14,595 bases of DNA, from positions 1-14,595 of the forward strand of contig NZ_JZKH01000137.1 of assembly GCF_000961885.1 (NCBI RefSeq), written 5' to 3'. Position numbers and translations under genes: made by a program. The notes beneath the pieces are model-generated. The model was not told where the DNA came from. It did no database searches and saw only the letters and a program-made list of their open reading frames with translations. Each line of letters opens with the position of its first letter. The first letter of the stretch is position 1. Positions 7,844-14,595 of the stretch are shown piece by piece. This DNA comes from Streptomyces rubellomurinus. Lineage in GTDB: Bacteria; Actinomycetota; Actinomycetes; Streptomycetales; Streptomycetaceae.

Positions 7844-10800
7844 TCAGCGCGGCTCGTGCGTGGCGTCGCGCACGAGCGCGCGCGCCTGCCCGGCCGTCAG
7901 CGGGTGGGCGAAGAGGTAGCCCTGCCCGAGCGGGCAGCCCATGGCGGCGAGCAGGTCGCGCTGCTCGGGCTGCTCGATGCCCTCGGCGATGACGCTGACG
8001 CCCAGGGTTTCGGCGATCCGGGTGATGCCCTCGACCAGCGCGTGCTGCTGCGGGGAGTGGCCGAGCCCGTCGATGAAGGACTTGTCGATCTTGAGGATGG
8101 AGATCGGGAACTCCCGCAGGTAGGACAGCGAGGAGTAGCCGGTGCCGAAGTCGTCGATGGCGATGCCGACGCCCAGGCCGTCCAGGGTCGCCATGTCGTC
8201 GTTGATCCGGTCGTCGCGGCGCATCAGCACGGACTCGGTCAGCTCCAGGACCAGCGAGCACGGCGGCAGGCCGGAGGTGCCGAGGGCGTGCCGCACCACG
8301 TCGACGAAGCCCGGGTCGCGGAACTGGCGGGCCGAGACGTTGACGTTGACCCGCAGCGGCGCCCGGCCGGCGGCCGCCCGCACGGCCGAACTCACCGCGT
8401 GCCAGCCGGCCGCCTCCTGGGTGGCCCGCTCCAGCACCCAGGCGCCGAGCGGCACGATCTGGCCGCTCTCCTCGGCGAGCGCGATGAACTCGTCGGGCAG
8501 CACCATGCCGCGCCGGTCGTGCGGCCAGCGCACCAGCGCCTCGAAGGAGACCAGGTCGCCCGTGTGCAGGTCGACGATCGGCTGGTAGTACAGCTGGAAG
8601 GCCGATTCGGCGATCGCCACGTCCAGGTGCTCGTTCAGCTCGTGCCGCTCCACCAGCCCCGCCTGCAGGGCGGGCCGGTAGTGGCGCCACTGGCGGCGCC
8701 CGGCCGCCTTCGCCGCGTACAGCGCCAGGTCGGCGTGGGTGAGCAGCTCGGCCGCGTCCACGCTGTCCTCGGTGGTCGCCACCCCGATGCTCGCCCCCAC
8801 CCGGACGGCGCCCGCGCGCAGCCGGAACGGCTCGGCGAACACCCCGAGCACCACGTCCGCGATCGCGTCCACGTCGCCGGGCGCCAGCGCGTCCTCCACC
8901 AGCACCGCGAACTCGTCGCCGCCGAGCCGGGCCGCCGTGTCCGAGCTGCGCAGCGCCGTCGAGATCCGCAGCGACACCGCCACCAGCAGCTCGTCGCCGA
9001 CCGCGTGCCCCTGGGTGTCGTTGACCATCTTGAAGTCGTCCAGGTCGATGAACAGCACCCCGGTGACGGCCCCGCTGCGCTCCCCGCGCGACAGCGCGTG
9101 GCCGACCCGGTCGGCGAACAGCACCCGGTTGGCCAGACCGGTCAGCGAGTCGTGGAAGGCCCGGTGGGTCAGCTCGCGCTCCATCCGACGCTGCTCGGTC
9201 ACGTCGCGCAGGGTGAGCACCAGGCCGGCGACGGTCGGGTCGGCGCGCAGGTCGGTGTGCCGGACCTCGGCCTCGATCGGGGTGCGGTCCTGGCGCAGCA
9301 GCCGCCAGTGCTCGCGCGGCTGCTCACTGCGGCTGCCGGGCTGCGGGTCGTCCGGCCCGCGCATCCGGGAGAGCGCCTTGCCGACCTCCCGGCTGTCCTC
9401 CGGCGGGACGAGCTCGGTGAAGCGCCGCCCGTCCAGGCTCGGGTAGCCGAGCACCTGCTCGGCGGAGGAGGAGGCGTAGCGCACGCCGTCGTCCTCGTCG
9501 AGGATCAGGATGACGTCGCTCGCGTTCTGCACCAGGGTGCGGAAGTACAGCTCGCTGTTGCGGCGGGTCACCTCCCGGCTCAGCACCACCCGCTCGACGG
9601 CCAGCGCGGCCTGCGCGGCCAGGATCTCCAGCGAGCCCCACAGGCTGGTCAGCTCCTGCTCGGTGCCGGTGACGACCAGCGCGCCGATCAGCGGATCGCC
9701 GGACGGGCGCTCGGCCAGGGTGAGCGGGCTCAGCAGGGCGGCGGGCATGCCGCCGAGGCGGGCGGCCAGGGCGCCGGGCAGCCCGGCGGTGGGCAGCAGC
9801 CGGGTCTCCCGGTCGGCGGCCAGCGCCAGCAGCTCGGCGTCGACCGGCGTGTCGGGGCCGGTGGCGGACTCGGCCCGGGAGACCGCCAGCACGGCGGCGT
9901 GCCCCGACTCGGCGGGCATCAGCGTGGCCGCGGCCGCCTGCACCGCCGCCGCGACCTCCTCCACCGCGACGGCCGCGGTCAGCCGGGCGCCCGCCTCGCG
10001 CAGCGTCCGCTCCCGGGCGACGGCCTGCCGCCGGGCCGCGACCACGACCGCCAGCCGGGCCAGCACCAGCAGGTACAGCACCGCCGAGAAGGCGCCGATC
10101 ACGCCCGCGTTGGTGGTGTTCCCGTCCAGCGACTCGACGATCAGGATCGCCGGGGCGATCAGCGCGGCCAGCGTGAGCAGGGTGAACCGGGCCGGGCCGA
10201 GGTCCGGCTGCTGGGTGGGCACCGGCCGGGTCAGCTCGACCATCGACGGGTGCAGCGCCGCCGCGCCCCACGCGGTGTAGAACGCCGCCCAGCCCAGCTC
10301 CACCGGGGTGCCGATGTGCCAGGTGCCGTGCAGCTGGATCAGCCCGTACAGCACGTCCGAGGTCAGGATGCCCAGGGTGCCCACGGCGAGCAGCTGCAGC
10401 GAGCGGGAGCTGCCGCCGCGCGGGGTGATCAGCCGCAGCAGCAGGGCGAGGACCAGGATGTCGCCGAGCGGGTAGGCGATCGAGACGGCCTTCTGCAGCC
10501 AGGACAGGTCCGGGTTCCGGGCGTACGGCAGGATCAGGTAGATCCACGACAGCAGGGCGAGGCCGATGGTGGGGATCAGCGCGTCCAGCAGCCCGGCGTG
10601 GTCCTGACGGGCCGTCCGCCACCGGATGAAGCCGAGCGCGCCGGCCGCGTACAGCACGAACTCGGCCAGGTAGAAGCCGTCCGCGACGGACGGGAACGGG
10701 TTGGGCCGGTGCAGGATGTCCAACTGGACGGCCTGCACCACCTCGCCCGCCGTGAAGCTCAGGTTGGCCAGCGCCAGCAGGTACCAGCAGGACGCGTGCG

Positions 10801-10963
10801 CCGGGCGGTTGAGCCGCACGCCCAGCACGATCGCGGCGACGCCGCCGAGGCCGATGCCCGTCCACCAGATGATGCGCTGCGCCGGGTCGAGGTAGTAGAT
10901 GCCGGTGAACACCACCATCCAGAGGAGGTAGCAGGTCATCAGTCGCTGTCGCCGACGGGTCAA
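7844..10963 (-). CDS. Membrane-bound GAF-PAS-GGDEF-EAL cyclic-di-GMP enzyme
   Basis: A 1039-aa protein that can in principle both make (GGDEF) and break (EAL) cyclic di-GMP, the second messenger controlling development in Streptomyces. Residues 8-310 hold about ten transmembrane helices. Residues 320-465 look GAF-like, and 470-592 are a PAS/PAC domain (ELYFRTLVQNASDVILILDE at its start, RDVTEQRRMERELTH at its end). The GGDEF domain (about 600-758) has an intact GGDEF at 681-685 and inhibitory-site RSSD at 672-675. The EAL domain (about 775-1030) keeps EAL 808-810, NVNVS 873-877, ELTE 907-910, DDFG 937-940, KID 958-960, AEGIE 993-997 and QGY 1014-1016, so it looks catalytically complete. Start: TTG 10963, 8 nt after GGAGGAGG; ATG 10939 lacks a ribosome site. 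It resembles Streptomyces Cdg/Rmd proteins but the exact orthologue is not claimed. Divergent from the NRPS-like gene. Confidence 0.93.
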   Translation of the reverse strand: MTRRRQRLMTCYLLWMVVFTGIYYLDPAQRIIWWTGIGLGGVAAIVLGVRLNRPAHASCWYLLALANLSFTAGEVVQAVQLDILHRPNPFPSVADGFYLAEFVLYAAGALGFIRWRTARQDHAGLLDALIPTIGLALLSWIYLILPYARNPDLSWLQKAVSIAYPLGDILVLALLLRLITPRGGSSRSLQLLAVGTLGILTSDVLYGLIQLHGTWHIGTPVELGWAAFYTAWGAAALHPSMVELTRPVPTQQPDLGPARFTLLTLAALIAPAILIVESLDGNTTNAGVIGAFSAVLYLLVLARLAVVVAARRQAVARERTLREAGARLTAAVAVEEVAAAVQAAAATLMPAESGHAAVLAVSRAESATGPDTPVDAELLALAADRETRLLPTAGLPGALAARLGGMPAALLSPLTLAERPSGDPLIGALVVTGTEQELTSLWGSLEILAAQAALAVERVVLSREVTRRNSELYFRTLVQNASDVILILDEDDGVRYASSSAEQVLGYPSLDGRRFTELVPPEDSREVGKALSRMRGPDDPQPGSRSEQPREHWRLLRQDRTPIEAEVRHTDLRADPTVAGLVLTLRDVTEQRRMERELTHRAFHDSLTGLANRVLFADRVGHALSRGERSGAVTGVLFIDLDDFKMVNDTQGHAVGDELLVAVSLRISTALRSSDTAARLGGDEFAVLVEDALAPGDVDAIADVVLGVFAEPFRLRAGAVRVGASIGVATTEDSVDAAELLTHADLALYAAKAAGRRQWRHYRPALQAGLVERHELNEHLDVAIAESAFQLYYQPIVDLHTGDLVSFEALVRWPHDRRGMVLPDEFIALAEESGQIVPLGAWVLERATQEAAGWHAVSSAVRAAAGRAPLRVNVNVSARQFRDPGFVDVVRHALGTSGLPPCSLVLELTESVLMRRDDRINDDMATLDGLGVGIAIDDFGTGYSSLSYLREFPISILKIDKSFIDGLGHSPQQHALVEGITRIAETLGVSVIAEGIEQPEQRDLLAAMGCPLGQGYLFAHPLTAGQARALVRDATHEPR

Positions 10964-10971
10964 CGAGGCTA

Positions 10972-10979
10972 CCTCCTCC
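10972..10979 (-). promoter_or_regulatory. Ribosome binding site fixing a TTG start
   Basis: GGAGGAGG on the minus strand, 8 nt before TTG 10963. The next in-frame ATG (10939) has no such element, so the cyclic-di-GMP gene most likely starts at TTG. Confidence 0.75.
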
Positions 10980-11049
10980 GCGACTTCACCCGGCCGCTCG
11001 GGTCGGGGAGGACGGGCGGGGGCGGGTCGGGCCGGCACCGGCCCAGCGG

Positions 11050-11082
11050 CGCCCGGCGGGTCGACGGGTCGACGGCCGGGCG
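11050..11082. repeat. Imperfect hairpin in the divergent promoter region
   Basis: CGCCCGGC (11050-11057) pairs with GCCGGGCG (11075-11082), and two GTCGAC copies (11060-11065, 11068-11073) pair inside it, with an imperfect junction between the two helices. The 279-bp region 10964-11242 separates the cyclic-di-GMP and NRPS-like genes and must hold both promoters. This hairpin could be an operator or a leader structure. Confidence 0.35.
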
Positions 11083-11184
11083 TGCTCCGGTGCCCTGTGG
11101 TGCGCACCGCGCGTCCGTCACCGACAGGGCCACGCCCGGATCCCCGTGGGGCCGTTCGCGTGTCGTCGGTGCGGCGCGAGTGCG

Positions 11185-11190
11185 TATAGT
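11185..11190 (+). promoter_or_regulatory. Candidate -10 box for the MbtH-A-T-R gene
   Basis: TATAGT, close to TATAAT, in the only AT-containing patch before the gene and 52 bp from its GTG start. No good -35 is found 16-18 bp upstream, so an activator or an alternative sigma factor may be needed. Confidence 0.4.
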
Positions 11191-11230
11191 CGGAAATGTC
11201 GCATCTCCCAGCATTCTGCCGCCACAGCAC

Positions 11231-11234
11231 GAGG
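11231..11234 (+). promoter_or_regulatory. Ribosome binding site for the MbtH-A-T-R gene
   Basis: GAGG, 8 nt before GTG 11243. It supports this start over the in-frame GTG at 11306, which would cut into the MbtH domain. Confidence 0.6.
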
Positions 11235-11242
11235 TCAAGCCG

Positions 11243-14200
11243 GTGGACGACGCAGCAGACAGCGCACGGGGCGCGGACAAGGATGCGCGGACCGCCCGTC
11301 ACGCCGTGGTCCGCGACGGCCACGGTCGGTGCGCGCTCTGGCCCGGCGACCTGGCCGTCCCGGACGGCTGGCGGGCGGTGTACGGCCCCGCCGGGCGCGA
11401 GGACTGCCGGGCCTGGGTCGAGCGCGAATGGCGGCCCGTCGACCTGGGCTTCCCCGGCGACCCGGACCGGACGACGGACCGAGGGGACGGCGGGGACGGC
11501 GGGGACACCGTGCCCGGACTCTTCCGCGCCCGGGCCGCGCGCGAGCCGGAGGCGACCGCCGTCCACGCCGAGGACGGCACCCTCAGCTACCGCGAACTCG
11601 ACCGGCGCAGCGAGCGATTGGCGGCCGCGCTGCGCGCCCGCGGGGTCGGCCCCGAGCAGGTGGTGCCGGTCTGCCTGGAACGCGGCACCGGCCTGCTGGT
11701 CGCCTGGCTGGCGGTGCTCCGCGCCGGCGGCGCGCTGCTGCCCCTGGACCCGGCGAGCCCCGCGCGGCGGCTGGCCGCACTGGTCGAGGACTGCGGGGCG
11801 CGGGTCGCGGTCACCGAGGGCCCCGGGCTGCCGGGCGTCGACCACCTGACGGTGGACACCGACGGCCCGGAGGTGCCCGTCGAGCCGCCGGGCCCCGACG
11901 ACCTCGCCTACCTGATCTACACCTCCGGCACCACCGGCCGCCCCAAGGGCGTGCCCGTCACCCACCGCGCCCTGCTGTTCACCCTGCAACGGGTGATCCG
12001 CGCCTACCGGCTCGCCCCCGGCGAACGCGTCCTGCACCTCGCCGCACTCGGCTTCGACACCGCCCTGGAACAGGCCCTCGCCCCGCTGCTCGCCGGCGCC
12101 ACCGTCACCCTCGGCGGCGCCCCCGCCTGGGCGCCCACCGAACTCGCCGACCGGCTGCGCACCGACCGCCTCGCCGTCGCCGACCTCACCCCCGCCTACT
12201 GGCACCAGCTGCTGCACCTGCTGCCGCCCGCCGGGCCCGCCCCGAACGGCCTGCGGCTGCTCGTCGTCGGCGGGGACACCGTGCACGCCGACGACTGCCG
12301 CACCTGCCTGGCCCGGCTGCCCGGCGTCCGCCTGCTCAACGCCTACGGCGTCACCGAGGCGGCCGTCACCTCCACCCTCTGCGAGCTCACCCCCGCCCTG
12401 CTCGACGCCCCCGGCGGCGCGGCCGGCCCCGCCGCGCCCGTGCCGATCGGCCGCCCGCTGCCCGGCGTGCGCGTGCACGTCCTGGACGCCCGGCTCAACC
12501 CCGTCCGGCCCGGCGAGAAGGGCGAGATCCACCTCGCCGGGCCCGGCCTCGCCCGCGGCTACTGGCGCAGCCCCGCCCTCACCGCCGAATCCTTCCTGCC
12601 CGACCCGTACGCGCCGACCCCCGGCGAGCGGATGTACCGCACCGGCGACGCCGGACGCTGGCGCCCGGACGGCGAACTGGAGATCCTCGGCCGCTTCGAC
12701 GACCAGGTGAAGATCCGCGGCCACCGCGTCGACCCCGCCGAGATCGAAGCCGTCCTCGCCGCCCACCCCGACGTCCGCCAGGCCCGGATCGCCGCGGACG
12801 GCACCGGCCCGGACGGCACCCGCACCCTCACCGCCTACTACACGCCGCGCGGCCCCCGCGACGGCGAGCGGCCGCGCACCCGCCCCGAGGAGCTGCGCAC
12901 CCACCTCGCCGAACGGCTGCCCGCGCACCTCGTCCCGGCGGCGTTCGTGCCCCTGGAGGCGATGCCGCTCACCGCGGCGGGCAAGATCGACCGGCGACGG
13001 CTGCCGCAGGCCGCGACCGCCCGGGGCACGGCCGCCCCGGACGCCGCCGCCCCGGACGACGCCGCCCCGGACACGGCCGCCCCGCGCGAGCCCCGGGCAC
13101 CCGCCCGCGGGACGGAGGCCACCCTCGGCCAGCTCTGGGCCGACCTCCTCGGCACCGAACGCGTCGGCCCCGACGAGGACTTCTTCGCCCTCGGCGGCAC
13201 CTCGCTGCTCGCCATGGAGATGCTCGCCCGCGCCCGCACCGTCTTCGGCCTCGACGTCGGCCACGTCCGCACCCTCACCCGCGCCCTGCTGCGCGCCCCC
13301 ACCCTGCGCGCCTTCGCCACCGCCCTGCGGGCCGCCCGCGAAGGACACGACGGCGGCGAGGGCGCCGTCGACTGGGCCACCGAGGCCCGACTCGCCACGC
13401 CCGTACGGCAGTCCTGGAGCCCCCCGCCCAGCCGCGCCGAACCCGCCGAGATCCTGCTCACCGGCGCCACCGGCTTCTGCGGCGCCCACCTGCTGCACAC
13501 CCTGCTCGCCACCACCCGGGCCCGCGTCCACTGCCTCGTCCGCGCCCCCGACGAGGAACACGCCCTGGAACGGCTGCGCGCCGCCCACCAGCGCTTCCTG
13601 CGCCACGACCTCGCCGACCCCCGGGTGGTGCCGCTGGTCGGCGACCTCACCCGGCCCTCGCTCGGACTGACTGACCGTCAGTTCGACTGGCTGGCCGACC
13701 ACCTGGACGCCGTCCACCACCTCGGCGGGCAGGTCAACTTCCTCTACCCGTACCACCAGCTGCGCGCCGCCAACGTCGCCGGCACCCGGGAGGTCGTCCG
13801 GCTCGCCGGACACCGCCGGGGCGTCCCCGTGCACTACCTCTCCACCCTCGCCGTCCTCGCCGGCTTCGGCGCCGCCGGCATCGGCGAGGTCGGCGAACGC
13901 ACCCCGCTCGCCCACCCCGACCGGCTCGGCGTCGGCTACGTCGAGAGCAAGTGGGTCGCCGAACGGCTGCTGCACCAGGCGGCGGCCGCCGGACTGCCGG
14001 TCACCGTCCTGCGCACCAACGACGTCACCGGCGACAGCGCCACCGGCGCCATGAACACCGGCACCGAACTCTGCGCGCTGATCGCCTACTTCGCCGACAG
14101 CGGCAGCTACCCCGACGTCCGGCTGCCGCTCGACTTCGTCCCCGCCGACCGCTTCGCCGAGGCCGTCGCCCACATCGCCGCACACGCCCCCGCCGACGGC

Positions 14201-14569
14201 GAGGTCTACCACCTCACCTCCCCGGAACCGGCCGACCTCGCCGACCTCGCCGACCGGCTCCGCGCCCGCGGCCACCGGATCGAGCGCCTCCCGTACGACG
14301 AGTGGGTGCGACGGCTGATCCGCTACGCCGCCGGGCACCCCACCCACCCGATCGCGCCGTTCGTCCCGCTCTTCGTCGACCGCGCGCCGGGGAGCGAACT
14401 CACCATCAGCGAGCTGTACTTCAGGCCGACCTTCCCGACCTTCGACCGGGAGAACACCGAGACGGCGCTGACCGGCAGCGGCATCGAGCTGCCCGCCGTC
14501 GACGCCGCCCTGCTCGACCACTACCTGGACCGGCTGGCGGCGGACGGGTTCCTCGGAGCGCCGGGATGA
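11243..14569 (+). CDS. NRPS-like reductase: MbtH-adenylation-carrier-thioester reductase fusion
   Basis: A 1108-aa single-module enzyme. Residues 20-68 form an MbtH-like domain: ALWP (31-34), VPDGW (39-43), Cys55 and EREW (60-63), i.e. the usual conserved Trp residues. After a Gly/Asp linker comes the adenylation domain (about 90-588): LSYREL (A1, 114-119), YTSGTTGRPKG (A3, 226-236), NAYGVTE (A5, 366-372), YRTGD (A7, 465-469), QVKIRGHRVD (A8) and catalytic Lys581 in LTAAGKIDR. An Ala/Pro linker (591-623) leads to the carrier domain with LGGTS, phosphopantetheine Ser654. The reductase domain (735-1108) has TGATGFCG (740-747) and Thr868, Tyr899, Lys903 of the extended SDR family. There is no condensation domain. 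It should activate a carboxylate (probably an amino acid; pocket Asp272), hold it as thioester and release aldehyde or alcohol with NAD(P)H. The stop overlaps the next start (ATGA). Confidence 0.94.
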   Translation: MDDAADSARGADKDARTARHAVVRDGHGRCALWPGDLAVPDGWRAVYGPAGREDCRAWVEREWRPVDLGFPGDPDRTTDRGDGGDGGDTVPGLFRARAAREPEATAVHAEDGTLSYRELDRRSERLAAALRARGVGPEQVVPVCLERGTGLLVAWLAVLRAGGALLPLDPASPARRLAALVEDCGARVAVTEGPGLPGVDHLTVDTDGPEVPVEPPGPDDLAYLIYTSGTTGRPKGVPVTHRALLFTLQRVIRAYRLAPGERVLHLAALGFDTALEQALAPLLAGATVTLGGAPAWAPTELADRLRTDRLAVADLTPAYWHQLLHLLPPAGPAPNGLRLLVVGGDTVHADDCRTCLARLPGVRLLNAYGVTEAAVTSTLCELTPALLDAPGGAAGPAAPVPIGRPLPGVRVHVLDARLNPVRPGEKGEIHLAGPGLARGYWRSPALTAESFLPDPYAPTPGERMYRTGDAGRWRPDGELEILGRFDDQVKIRGHRVDPAEIEAVLAAHPDVRQARIAADGTGPDGTRTLTAYYTPRGPRDGERPRTRPEELRTHLAERLPAHLVPAAFVPLEAMPLTAAGKIDRRRLPQAATARGTAAPDAAAPDDAAPDTAAPREPRAPARGTEATLGQLWADLLGTERVGPDEDFFALGGTSLLAMEMLARARTVFGLDVGHVRTLTRALLRAPTLRAFATALRAAREGHDGGEGAVDWATEARLATPVRQSWSPPPSRAEPAEILLTGATGFCGAHLLHTLLATTRARVHCLVRAPDEEHALERLRAAHQRFLRHDLADPRVVPLVGDLTRPSLGLTDRQFDWLADHLDAVHHLGGQVNFLYPYHQLRAANVAGTREVVRLAGHRRGVPVHYLSTLAVLAGFGAAGIGEVGERTPLAHPDRLGVGYVESKWVAERLLHQAAAAGLPVTVLRTNDVTGDSATGAMNTGTELCALIAYFADSGSYPDVRLPLDFVPADRFAEAVAHIAAHAPADGEVYHLTSPEPADLADLADRLRARGHRIERLPYDEWVRRLIRYAAGHPTHPIAPFVPLFVDRAPGSELTISELYFRPTFPTFDRENTETALTGSGIELPAVDAALLDHYLDRLAADGFLGAPG
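11487..11507 (+). repeat. Short tandem repeat in the MbtH-adenylation linker
   Basis: GGGGACGGC-type units repeat about three times and encode Asp-Gly-Gly repeats (around residues 80-88). They form a flexible linker between the MbtH-like and adenylation domains. Confidence 0.5.
13031..13084 (+). repeat. Tandem repeat encoding the adenylation-carrier linker
   Basis: Four to five imperfect copies of GCCGCCCCGGAC encode repeated Ala-Ala-Pro-Asp units (residues about 597-614). It is an Ala/Pro-rich flexible linker between the adenylation and carrier domains and could vary in copy number between strains. Confidence 0.65.
14555..14558 (+). promoter_or_regulatory. Ribosome binding site of the last gene
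   Basis: GGAG, 7 nt before ATG 14566, lies inside the last codons of the NRPS-like gene, as expected for translational coupling. Confidence 0.65.
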
Positions 14570-14595
14570 GCGGGGGCGCCGGGGCGGGCGGGGGC
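14566..14595 (+). CDS. Start of a coupled downstream gene (partial)
   Basis: An ATG at 14566 overlaps the TGA of the NRPS-like gene in an ATGA arrangement, with GGAG 7 nt upstream. Ten codons are visible (MSGGAGAGGG), too few to name a product. The overlap implies one mRNA and coupled translation, so the product probably works with the MbtH-A-T-R enzyme, for example as a tailoring enzyme, transporter or phosphopantetheinyl transferase; that is inference. Confidence 0.6.
   Translation, partial: MSGGAGAGGG

Noticed and set aside
6117..8690. 857-codon minus-strand open frame across the MFS gene and part of the cyclic-di-GMP gene
   Set aside because: Arg/Pro-rich shadow in another frame of two clear genes.
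7856..11242. Plus-strand open frame upstream of and continuous with the NRPS-like gene
   Set aside because: It is antisense to the cyclic-di-GMP gene, shows no domain and has Arg/Gln/Gly/His-rich composition typical of a shadow frame. The MbtH domain and a GAGG site mark the real start at 11243.
14236..14263. Direct repeats of CTCGCCGAC in the reductase domain
   Set aside because: They encode an ordinary Ala-Asp-Leu helix segment with biased codons; no sign of a functional repeat.
7844..14521. Minus-strand open frame of over 2200 codons covering both the cyclic-di-GMP gene and the antisense of the NRPS-like gene
   Set aside because: Only the part up to TTG 10963 has recognisable domains and a ribosome site; the rest is Gly/Ala/Val/Gln-rich shadow translation opposite the NRPS-like gene, where high GC removes stop codons.

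Overview
High-GC DNA (third codon positions almost all G or C, GTG and TTG starts, classic actinobacterial signal peptide and families such as HGxxPAAW-like membrane protein, HxlR and MarR regulators) points to a Streptomyces-type actinomycete, Streptomyces or Kitasatospora being most likely. No tRNA, rRNA, CRISPR array, insertion sequence or phage gene was seen.

Layout, left to right. 1-123: last codons of a TerD-family tellurium/stress protein, closed by a strong hairpin terminator. 271-2307 (+): fadH, 2,4-dienoyl-CoA reductase, preceded by a perfect 20-bp palindromic operator overlapping a candidate -35 box. 2437-3171 (+): secreted protein of unknown function. 3194-3586 (-): SnoaL/NTF2-like protein, head to head with an HxlR regulator (3578-4009, +). 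3939-4343 (-): small membrane protein, divergent from a MarR regulator (4452-4937, +), with a palindrome between them. A 16-bp-stem terminator follows marR and overlaps a short coding-like stretch on the other strand. 5157-6056 (-): imine-reductase-like NAD(P)H oxidoreductase. 6161-7717 (-): DHA2-type MFS exporter with a large two-fold symmetric operator just upstream. 7844-10963 (-): membrane GAF-PAS-GGDEF-EAL cyclic-di-GMP protein starting at TTG. 11243-14569 (+), divergent from it: a single-module NRPS-like enzyme with the order MbtH - adenylation - carrier - thioester reductase. 14566-14595 (+): start of a translationally coupled next gene, cut by the window edge.

The left two thirds is a series of small, mostly independent, locally regulated units (lipid catabolism, redox, efflux). 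The right third is the most unusual part: the MbtH-A-T-R enzyme should activate a carboxylic acid (probably an amino acid, since the pocket Asp is kept), hold it as a thioester and release it reductively as an aldehyde or alcohol. The coupled downstream gene suggests that a small biosynthetic operon continues beyond the window. Links between this enzyme and the imine reductase or the c-di-GMP protein are hypotheses only.
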